Below are positions 1 to 6,343 of a DNA stretch of 64,000 nt, in pieces. A model generated the notes under the pieces. The model worked only from the letters and a program-made list of their open reading frames with translations. It made no database searches and had not been told where the DNA came from. Made by a program: the position numbers and the translations under genes. Position 1 is the stretch's first letter. Each line of letters opens with the position of its first letter. This DNA is from UBA8079 sp049601915 (GTDB lineage: Bacteria; Pseudomonadota; Alphaproteobacteria; UBA6615), in contig JBMYRB010000008.1 in assembly GCA_049601915.1 (NCBI GenBank), forward strand, positions 1-64,000, given 5' to 3'.

Positions 1-816
1 TTCATCGAGAATGCGCCCGACAGCTTCGCCAAGGCCAAATATTCCGCCGCGCGCGAGCGTTCGGTCGGGCTCGGCGTGATGGGTCTGCACTCCTTCCTGC
101 AGGACCAGATGGTGCCGTTCGAATCCGCCGTCGCGAAGGCGTGGAACAAGAAGATGTTCAAGCATATCCGCGGCCAGGCGGACGCCGCCTCGAAGAAGCT
201 CGCGGCCGAGCGGGGCGCCTGCCTCGACGCCGAAGAATATGGCTTCGACGAGCGCTTCTCGAACAAGATGGCGATCGCGCCCACCGCCTCGATCTCGATC
301 ATCTGCGGCGGCGCCTCGCCGGGCATCGAGCCGATCGCGGCCAACAGCTTCACCCACAAGACCCTGTCGGGCTCGTTCAACGTGCGCTCAAAGGCGCTGC
401 AGAAGCTGCTCGACGATAAGGGCCAGAACACGGACGAGACCTGGTCGTCGATAACGGCCAACGAAGGCTCGGTCCAGCATCTGGACTTCCTGACCCAGGA
501 CGAGAAGGACGTGTTCAAGACGGCCTTCGAGATCGACCAGCGCTGGGTCATCGACCTGGCTGCCGACCGGTCGCCGGAGGTCTGCCAGTCCCAGTCGCTC
601 AACGTCTTCCTGCCGGCCGACGTGCACAAGCGCGACCTGCACCAGATTCATTTCCAAGCCTGGAAGAAGGGCGTGAAGAGCCTCTACTACTGCCGCTCCA
701 AGTCGCTGCAGCGCTCCGAGAGCGTGGCAGCACTGGTGCCGGTAACGGCCGACGACGAGGCAGACCGCGCCGCGGCCAGCCGAAACGACTACGAAGAGTG
801 CCTCGCCTGCCAGTAG
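1..816 (+). CDS. nrdA: Ribonucleoside-diphosphate reductase alpha subunit, C-terminal part (partial at window edge)
   Basis: The large catalytic subunit of class I ribonucleotide reductase reduces ribonucleotides to deoxyribonucleotides in the cytoplasm. The frame is open from base 1, so the gene begins upstream; 271 codons are visible. Visible family features are the GLGVMGLHSFLQ segment near residue 25 of the fragment, the loop APTASISIICGG followed by SPGIEP, and the adjacent tyrosine pair in GVKSLYYCR (about 670-695), which in the family passes the radical from the beta subunit. The C-terminus ends in CLACQ, the flexible CxxC tail re-reduced by thioredoxin or glutaredoxin. nrdB follows after 92 bases containing a strong hairpin. 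Identification is secure; only the N-terminal part is missing. Confidence 0.95.
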   Translation, partial: FIENAPDSFAKAKYSAARERSVGLGVMGLHSFLQDQMVPFESAVAKAWNKKMFKHIRGQADAASKKLAAERGACLDAEEYGFDERFSNKMAIAPTASISIICGGASPGIEPIAANSFTHKTLSGSFNVRSKALQKLLDDKGQNTDETWSSITANEGSVQHLDFLTQDEKDVFKTAFEIDQRWVIDLAADRSPEVCQSQSLNVFLPADVHKRDLHQIHFQAWKKGVKSLYYCRSKSLQRSESVAALVPVTADDEADRAAASRNDYEECLACQ

Positions 817-843
817 GCAAGTGATGAAATACCGATGCGTATC

Positions 844-881
844 GCCCCGGGCCGCTCCTTAAAAACTAGCGGCACCGGGGC
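844..881 (+). other. Strong stem-loop between nrdA and nrdB
   Basis: Positions 844-850 pair with 875-881 (7 bp) and 851-856 pair with 868-873 (6 bp), with one bulged A at 874 and an 11-base A/T-rich loop at 857-867. No T-tract follows, so it is not a typical intrinsic terminator. Between two genes of one complex it could stabilise or process the mRNA or set the subunit ratio. The fold is seen; the function is inference. Confidence 0.6.
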
Positions 882-908
882 CTCGCATCCGAGGGAGAGG
901 AAAAAGAA

Positions 909-1868
909 ATGTCGCTTCTCGAAGAGCGCGTTCAGTACAAGCCGTTCAGCTATCCTTGGGCCTATGACGCCTGGCTGATGCAGCAGCGTGTCCACTGGCT
1001 GCCCGAAGAGGTACCGCTCGCCGACGATGTGAAGGATTGGCATCGCACCCTGTCGAACGGCGAGCGCAACCTGCTCACGCATATTTTCCGCTTCTTCACG
1101 CAAGCCGATGTGGAAGTGAATAACTGCTACATGAAGCATTATTCGCAGGTGTTCAAACCCACCGAAGTGCAGATGATGCTGGCGGCGTTCTCCAACATCG
1201 AGACCGTCCACATCTCCGCCTACTCCCATCTGCTCGACACGATCGGCATGCCCGAGACAGAGTATTCGGCCTTCCTCAAATATCAGCAGATGAAGGACAA
1301 ATACGACTATATGCAGGAGTTCGGGATCGAGACGAACCGAGATATCGCGCTGACGCTTGCTATGTTCGGCGCGTTCACCGAGGGGCTGCAGCTGTTCGCC
1401 TCCTTCGCGATCCTGATGAACTTTCCGCGCTTCAACAAGATGAAGGGCATGGGCCAGATTGTGACCTGGTCGGTGCGCGACGAGAGCCTGCACACCCAGT
1501 CGGTGATCAAGCTGTTCCGCACCTTCATCCACGAGAACCCGGAAATCTGGGACGAGGAATTCGAGCGCGAGCTCTACGTGTCCTGCGACACGGTCTTGAC
1601 CCACGAGGATGCCTTCATCGACCTCGCCTTCGAGATGGGCGGAATCGAGGGTCTCGAGGCATGCGAGGTGAAGGAATATATCCGCTATATCGCCGACCGC
1701 CGCCTCTCGCAGCTCGGCCTGCAGCCGGTGTACCGGATCGAGAAGAACCCGCTGCCCTGGATGGAAGAGATGCTCAACGGCGTTGAGCACGCGAACTTCT
1801 TCGAGAACCGGGCGACGGAATATTCCAAGGCCGCGACCGAAGGCAGCTGGGAAGAGGCCTTCGAGTAG
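909..1868 (+). CDS. nrdB: Ribonucleoside-diphosphate reductase beta subunit (class Ia)
   Basis: The small subunit houses the di-iron/tyrosyl radical cofactor used by NrdA. The 319-residue protein carries the ligand set at spacing that matches the E. coli enzyme with a constant offset: D67, E98, H101 and radical tyrosine Y105 (in HISAYSHLL), then E158, E192 and H195 (in RDESLH). All catalytic positions are present, so this is a normal Tyr-radical class I protein, not a radical-lacking R2c form. An AGGGAGAGG-type ribosome site lies just before the ATG. It is co-directional with nrdA, and the shared transcript contains the hairpin at 844-881. Confidence 0.97.
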   Translation: MSLLEERVQYKPFSYPWAYDAWLMQQRVHWLPEEVPLADDVKDWHRTLSNGERNLLTHIFRFFTQADVEVNNCYMKHYSQVFKPTEVQMMLAAFSNIETVHISAYSHLLDTIGMPETEYSAFLKYQQMKDKYDYMQEFGIETNRDIALTLAMFGAFTEGLQLFASFAILMNFPRFNKMKGMGQIVTWSVRDESLHTQSVIKLFRTFIHENPEIWDEEFERELYVSCDTVLTHEDAFIDLAFEMGGIEGLEACEVKEYIRYIADRRLSQLGLQPVYRIEKNPLPWMEEMLNGVEHANFFENRATEYSKAATEGSWEEAFE

Positions 1869-1880
1869 ATCGGATTTATC

Positions 1881-1963
1881 CGTCGTCATACCCGGACTTG
1901 ATCCGGGCATCTCATCTCACCGCATTTCAACCGAGATGCGCGGATCAAGTCCGCGCATGACGA
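1881..1963. repeat. Intergenic inverted repeat, family A (copy 1)
   Basis: Two palindromic halves, each built on CCCGGACTTGATCCGGG-like or CGCGGATCAAGTCCGCG-like cores, are joined head to head and bounded by GTCAT/ATGAC. The same architecture recurs at 3779-3853, and single or degraded halves lie at 42248-42277 and about 43889-43928. It fills most of the nrdB-permease gap and may act as a bidirectional terminator-like fold. Confidence 0.75.
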
Positions 1964-2000
1964 TCTTGGTGAGTCGCCGGGGCATGGTAGAAATCGCCCC

Positions 2001-3767
2001 ATGACCACCGACCAGATCATCATCTTCGCCATTCTCGGCCTGTCCCTCGTGTTCTTCATATGGGGCCGCTGGCGCTACGACATCGTGGCCTTCACCGCAT
2101 TGATTCTCGCCGTGGTCGGCGGCGTGGTGCAGACCGACCTGGCATTCCGCGGCTTCGGGCATCCGGCCGTCATCACCGTTGCCGCCGTGCTGGTGATCAG
2201 CCGCACATTGCAGGTCTCCGGCGTCATCGACCTGATCGCCGGCGCGATCCTGCGGATGGCCAAGGGCCAGGGCAGCCAGATGACGACCCTGTCGGGCATC
2301 GGCGCGGTGCTGTCGGCCTTCATGAACAACGTCGGCGCCCTGGCCCTGCTCATGCCGCTGGCGCTGCGCCTGTCGGAGCGGCCGTCGGCCGTTCTGATGC
2401 CGCTGTCGTTTGCCACCATCCTCGGCGGCCTCGTGACTCTTATCGGCACTCCGCCGAACATCATCGTCGCGACCTCCCGCACCGACGTCACCGGTGAGCC
2501 TTTCGCGCTGTTCGATTTCGCCTTCGTCGGCCTGCCCATCGCGCTTGTCGGGCTGGTTTTCGTGCTGCTGATCGGCTGGCGCCTGATCCCCTCGGACCGC
2601 ACCAGCCGGCGCTCGGCCGAGGAAATGTTCGACCTGGATTCCTATGTGGTCGAGGTTTCCGTAAACGAAGAGTCCGACTATATCGGCAAGACCGTGCGCG
2701 AGCTCGAGGCCCTAGACGAGGACCGCTCGATCGTCGTCGGCCTGATGCACGAGGACACCCGCCGCCTCACCCATATCTGGGCCGAGCGGCTGCGGGAAGG
2801 CGACCTTCTGCTGCTGCGCGTCGACCCGGCGAGCGTGGACGAGATGCTGAAAAAGGCGGGGCTTACGCTCACTGGCGCCGAACGCCTCGAAGAAGAGAAT
2901 ATTCGCTCCGACCAAGTCGGCACCATCGAGGCGGTGGTCCAGCCGGGCTCGCGCATCGAGGGACGCAGCCCCCAGACGCTCGGGATGCGCAGGCGCTTCG
3001 GGGTGGCGCTGCTGGCCGTCGCACGTGAAGGCCAGCCCATCCGCGAGCGCCTGGCACGCACCCAGTTCCGCGCCGGCGACGTGCTGCTGCTCCAGGGCGA
3101 CGAGGAAGAACTGGCCGATGCGGTCGCCGAAATGGGCTGCCTGCCGCTCGCCGAACGACGCCTTACCGTCGGCAAGCCGCGCGCGGTGCTGATCCCGGTC
3201 CTGATCTTCACGGCCTCCGTCCTGTCGACCGTGATGGGATGGACACCAGTGCATGTCTCCTTCGCCGCCGCCGTGGTGGCGCTCATCCTGCTCAACCGGA
3301 TCAGCGCCAACGAGGCGTATCAGACCATCGAATGGCCGGTGATCGTGCTACTGGGAGCGATGATCCCGCTTGGCAACGCGCTGCAATCCACCGGCGGCAC
3401 CCAGCTGATCGCCGAGAGCATCGTCGGCCTGTCCGGCAGCATCCCGATCTGGGCGGTGCTGACCATCGTGCTGGTGGTGACGATGACGCTTTCGGATTTA
3501 ATGAACAATGCCGCAACGGCCATCGTCATGGCACCGATCTCGGTCGCGATCGCGAACCAGCTCGGGGTCAATGCCGACCCGTTTCTCATGGCGGTAGCCA
3601 TCGGCGCGTCCTGCGCCTTCCTCACACCCATCGGTCACCAGAACAACGTGCTGGTGATGGGACCCGGCGGCTACCGGTTCGGAGACTACTGGCGCATGGG
3701 CCTGCCGCTGGAAATCATTATCGTCGCCACTTCCGTGCCGCTGATCCTGGTCTTCTGGCCGCTCTAA
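2001..3767 (+). CDS. SLC13/DASS-type anion permease with two RCK-C (TrkA-C) domains
   Basis: A 588-residue inner-membrane transporter. Hydrophobic helices occupy residues 1-200 and 395-588, with family-type segments PLALRLSERPSAVLMPLSFA and TLIGTPPNIIVATSRTDV in the first half and NAATAIVMAPISVAIA plus LTPIGHQNNVLVMGPGGY in the second. The central soluble part holds two RCK-C-like domains (about 208-290 and 308-385), the usual layout of bacterial SLC13 permeases. Such proteins move sulfate, dicarboxylates or other anions; the substrate cannot be read from the sequence. The gene stands alone between two family A repeats, so it is probably monocistronic. Confidence 0.88.
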   Translation: MTTDQIIIFAILGLSLVFFIWGRWRYDIVAFTALILAVVGGVVQTDLAFRGFGHPAVITVAAVLVISRTLQVSGVIDLIAGAILRMAKGQGSQMTTLSGIGAVLSAFMNNVGALALLMPLALRLSERPSAVLMPLSFATILGGLVTLIGTPPNIIVATSRTDVTGEPFALFDFAFVGLPIALVGLVFVLLIGWRLIPSDRTSRRSAEEMFDLDSYVVEVSVNEESDYIGKTVRELEALDEDRSIVVGLMHEDTRRLTHIWAERLREGDLLLLRVDPASVDEMLKKAGLTLTGAERLEEENIRSDQVGTIEAVVQPGSRIEGRSPQTLGMRRRFGVALLAVAREGQPIRERLARTQFRAGDVLLLQGDEEELADAVAEMGCLPLAERRLTVGKPRAVLIPVLIFTASVLSTVMGWTPVHVSFAAAVVALILLNRISANEAYQTIEWPVIVLLGAMIPLGNALQSTGGTQLIAESIVGLSGSIPIWAVLTIVLVVTMTLSDLMNNAATAIVMAPISVAIANQLGVNADPFLMAVAIGASCAFLTPIGHQNNVLVMGPGGYRFGDYWRMGLPLEIIIVATSVPLILVFWPL

Positions 3768-3778
3768 ACTTCGAAAAC

Positions 3779-3853
3779 CGTCATGCGCGGACTTGATCCG
3801 CGCATCTCGTCTGCACCGAGCAAGAGATACCCTGGTCAAGTCCGGGTATGACG
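3779..3853. repeat. Intergenic inverted repeat, family A (copy 2)
   Basis: The same two-part palindrome as at 1881-1963: a GCGCGGACTTGATCCGCGC half and a half ending in TCAAGTCCGGGTATGACG. The permease gene lies between the two copies. Confidence 0.75.
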
Positions 3854-3939
3854 ATGAAGGTCTTGGCGCACGAGCGGCACGCCGAGTTCGTGACAGAGCG
3901 AGATCGTTACCCCTAAACTCGACGCCGGAGGAAACCAAC

Positions 3940-5115
3940 ATGCAGACCATCGACGTCGGCCCCGACGAAATGGCGCGCCACATCGCGCGTTTCAGCGAAC
4001 AGGAATCCCAATCGGCGCTCTACGCCGAGGAGACCGGCATTCCGCGTGAGGCCTACGAGATCATGGCCGCCAAGACGCTCTATCTGATGATGGCGCCCGA
4101 GACCCAGGGCGGCCCGATGGCCCAGCGGCCGGCGGTCGCCGGCGAACCGGGCACGAGCGTGATCATCGCGCGCTGCCCGCCGGGCGACAAACCGCTGCTG
4201 CACGCCCATCACTTCACCGTCGAGAGCTTCATGTGCCTGACCGGCCGGTTTCGCATCCGCTGGGGCAGCGCGGGCGAACAGCAGATCGACCTCGATCCCC
4301 ACGACATGATTGCCGTGCCGCCGGGCGTGGACCGCCAGTTCGAGAACATCACGGACAAGGAGGCGTTGCTGCTGGTAATTATCACCGGCACGACCGACGA
4401 AGATTTCTCGGACCTCTCCATGCCGCCCGGCGAGACCGAGTTTATGCACGCAAAATTCGGCCAGGATGTGCTCGATGCCTATACGAAAATCGGCACCGCC
4501 TGGCGCCATGCCGACGGGCGCATCGAGGGGCCAAAGGTCCCCGCGCCGATCGAGATATCCGACGCCGAGATGGCGACGCGCATCGTGCGGCTCGCCGACA
4601 TGCAACCGCTCTCGGCGACATCGGGGGAATCCATCGGGGTCCCGCGCGAGGCCCGCGAGATGGTGGCGGCCAAGAACCTCTACCTGCTGATGGCCCCGGA
4701 GAACCAGGGCGGGCCCATGGCACACCACGCGGCGATTCAGGGGCCGGACAATATCAGCGTGCTGATCGCCGAATGCCCGCCGGGCGACAGCCCCCTGCTC
4801 CACGCCCATCACTGCACGGTCGAGACCTTCATGTGCCTGACCGGGCGATTCCGCATCCGCTGGGGGGAGGAAGGCCAGGATCATATCGACCTCGACCCGT
4901 ATGACATGATCGCCGTGCCACCCGGGGTCGACCGTCAGTTCGAGAATATTTCGGACGATGATGCGCGCCTGCTGGTGGTGATCACGGGCACGTCACGCGA
5001 GGACTACAACGATATCTCCATGCCGCCGAAGTCGACCGCAGTCATCCGCGAACGCTTCGGCCAAGACGTCATCGACGCCTACGACCAGCGCGGGGTGACG
5101 TTCCGAGAGGGCTAA
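3940..5115 (+). CDS. Tandem-duplicated cupin-domain protein (bicupin)
   Basis: A 391-residue cytoplasmic protein made of two near-identical units of about 190 residues. Each unit has a start region with GxPREAxExxAAKxLYLxMAPE, a core HAHHxTVExFMCLTGRF, then DMIAVPPGVDRQFENI and a C-terminal FGQDVxDAY. The HAHH-x6-MCLTGRF pattern resembles cupin motif 1, with the histidines as probable metal ligands, and GVDRQFEN sits in the place of motif 2. Upstream in-frame codons run into a repeat, while ATG 3940 has GGAGG eight bases before it, so that start is chosen. The reaction is unknown; bicupins include dioxygenases and decarboxylases. The last 48 bases are copied again downstream. Confidence 0.8.
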   Translation: MQTIDVGPDEMARHIARFSEQESQSALYAEETGIPREAYEIMAAKTLYLMMAPETQGGPMAQRPAVAGEPGTSVIIARCPPGDKPLLHAHHFTVESFMCLTGRFRIRWGSAGEQQIDLDPHDMIAVPPGVDRQFENITDKEALLLVIITGTTDEDFSDLSMPPGETEFMHAKFGQDVLDAYTKIGTAWRHADGRIEGPKVPAPIEISDAEMATRIVRLADMQPLSATSGESIGVPREAREMVAAKNLYLLMAPENQGGPMAHHAAIQGPDNISVLIAECPPGDSPLLHAHHCTVETFMCLTGRFRIRWGEEGQDHIDLDPYDMIAVPPGVDRQFENISDDDARLLVVITGTSREDYNDISMPPKSTAVIRERFGQDVIDAYDQRGVTFREG

Positions 5116-5287
5116 GCCGGCTTCATATGCTTCGTGACACCGCCTTCGGCGGCTCCTTAGCATGAGGGGTAATTGGTCAGTGTGTCATCGACGCCTACGG
5201 CCAGCGTGGGGTAACGTTCCGGGAGGGCTAGCGGGCCGCGCTTGCTTCGAGACGCCGCCTTCGGCGGCTCCTCAGCATGAGGGACTG
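5068..5287. repeat. Imperfect tandem duplication, period 116 bp, copying the bicupin 3' end
   Basis: Bases 5068-5115 (last 15 codons and stop of the bicupin gene) recur at 5184-5231 with a few substitutions, including a TAG for the TAA stop. The following family B palindrome (about 5130-5171) recurs at about 5244-5287. The second copy has no start codon and is a non-coding echo of the gene end. Confidence 0.85.
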
Positions 5288-5301
5288 GACACAAAGAGAT
5301 A

Positions 5302-5340
5302 GCCTCATCCTGAGGAGGCGCGCAGCGCGGTCTCGAAGGA
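5302..5340. repeat. Intergenic inverted repeat, family B (inverted copy)
   Basis: A unit beginning CCTCATCCTGAGGAGG and ending GGTCTCGAAGG, in opposite orientation to the two units in the neighbouring duplication, so the pair can fold into a long hairpin. The same family is found at 43751-43872 and 60557-60646. Confidence 0.7.
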
Positions 5341-5357
5341 TGGAGATACAAAAACCC

Positions 5358-5708
5358 CTAAATCAAATCCTCAAGCGTGCGCTGCTGCTCGGGCTTCCAG
5401 CCGACCAGCACGCCGGCACCGGTCTCGATTACCGGGCGCTTGATCAGAGTCGGGTTCTCGGCCATCAGCTGCAGGCCGATATCCTCGGTGACGTTCTCGC
5501 GGATCACCTCGTCGAGGTTCCGCCAGGTGGTGCTGCCGCGATTGAGCAGGACTTCCCAACCCACTTCCATGGCCCACTCGGTGAGCTTGTTGTTGTCGAC
5601 GCCGTCGGCGCGGACGTCGAGGAAACGGTGTGGCGTCTCGCGGCGCTCCAGCCATTTCAACGCCTTCTTGGTCGTGTCGCAGCTCTTCAGGCCGTAGACC
5701 GTCAGCAT
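5358..5708 (-). CDS. ArsC/Spx/YffB-family thioredoxin-fold protein
   Basis: A 116-residue protein with N-terminus LTVYGLKSCDTTKKALKWL. The single cysteine of KSCDTTKKA matches the catalytic Cys of the arsenate reductase-like ArsC/Spx family. Later segments LLNRGSTTWRNL and NPTLIKRPVIE fit the family (the KRP arginine helps bind substrate in true ArsC). There is no second redox cysteine, so it would depend on glutathione or glutaredoxin, as YffB-type proteins do. No arsenic genes lie nearby, so a housekeeping YffB-like role is more likely than arsenate resistance. The gene is flanked by repeats and by the AmmeMemoRadiSam remnant. Confidence 0.85.
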   Translation of the reverse strand: MLTVYGLKSCDTTKKALKWLERRETPHRFLDVRADGVDNNKLTEWAMEVGWEVLLNRGSTTWRNLDEVIRENVTEDIGLQLMAENPTLIKRPVIETGAGVLVGWKPEQQRTLEDLI

Positions 5709-5765
5709 GTCGGCGTCCTCTCATTTCGTCTTAAAGACATTGCGGGTTTGTGGGTTTGGCGCACC

Positions 5766-5788
5766 CGACGGGGCGCGTTAACCCGTCG
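5766..5788. other. Short perfect inverted repeat upstream of the ArsC-like gene
   Basis: CGACGGG (5766-5772) and CCCGTCG (5782-5788) form a 7-bp stem around a 9-base loop in the 5' leader side of the minus-strand gene starting at 5708. It may be an operator or leader hairpin; no regulator can be named. Confidence 0.35.
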
Positions 5789-5836
5789 TGTAACAAGCGG
5801 ATATAGGAAAATCCGAGTCCCGGACAAGTCATTGAA

Positions 5837-6072
5837 ATGTCAGATAACGCGCAAACACTTATCCGCCCACCCGCGATCGCCTGCACTTTCTATCCCGCAG
5901 CACCCGATGCGTGGACGAATATGGTCGACGCCTGCATGGCCGGCGCGCGCGATAACGGTCTGTAACCCATGGCGCTGATCGCGCCCCATGCGGGCTATAT
6001 CCATTCCGGCCCCGTCGCCGCCATCGCCGCGCGGGCAGACGAGATCAGCCGGGTGGTGCTGCTGGGCCCGCA
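5837..6072 (+). pseudogene. AmmeMemoRadiSam protein B (MEMO-like), 5' remnant
   Basis: Translation from ATG 5837 gives IRPPAIACTFYPAAPDAW, the usual N-terminus of MEMO-like proteins (RPPAVAGxFYP). An in-frame TAA follows at 5963-5965. The frame continues past it as PMALIAPHAGYIHSGPVAA and SRVVLLGP, the conserved core of the family. At about 6066-6072 the reading stops resembling MEMO and becomes the reverse complement of the AmrS-type radical SAM gene. Only about 78 of the roughly 270 expected codons remain, so it cannot be functional. The join lies at a GGGCCCGC tract compatible with both genes, suggesting a deletion that removed both 3' ends of a convergent pair. Confidence 0.85.
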
Positions 6073-6228
6073 CGAAGCACAGGCCCCGCTGGCCCTCGTT
6101 CAGTTGCAGAAACGCGGGCAGAGATCGCACTGCATACGGCCGTCGTCCAGCGCATGCCAGTAACGGCCGGGACAGTCGCCGGAATTCGCCTGTGAATCTG
6201 CCGTTTCGTGGTCAGTTACATCAGCCAT
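6064..6228 (-). pseudogene. AmmeMemoRadiSam radical SAM enzyme (AmrS-like), 5' remnant
   Basis: On the minus strand ATG 6228 opens MADVTDHETADSQANSG and then CPGRYWHALDDGRMQCDLC, followed by PRFC. This is the cysteine-rich N-terminus of the AmmeMemoRadiSam radical SAM enzyme (family pattern CxLCPRxCxLxxGQRGxCxVR). One base is missing after PRFC: the next codons give LNEGQRGLCFVRAQ only after a frame change. The sequence then joins the MEMO remnant, so the radical SAM core with its cluster-binding motif is gone. Both partners of one functional system are broken at the same junction. Confidence 0.85.
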
Positions 6229-6343
6229 CATGAACAAAGAATAACAGAGTATTTGCCCCGGGGGGTTGGTCTGGACGGATCAAGTCGCATATCATTCCCG
6301 GCAACAACGTTCCGACATTTTCCAGACCTGCAAAGGACGTCCC

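Noticed and set aside
789..1910. 373-codon minus-strand frame across nrdB
   Set aside because: Opposite nrdB, whose metal and radical residues are all present.
5963..5965. TAA in the MEMO remnant as a recoded codon
   Set aside because: TAA is not a selenocysteine or pyrrolysine codon, and the gene is truncated further on, so it is a nonsense mutation.
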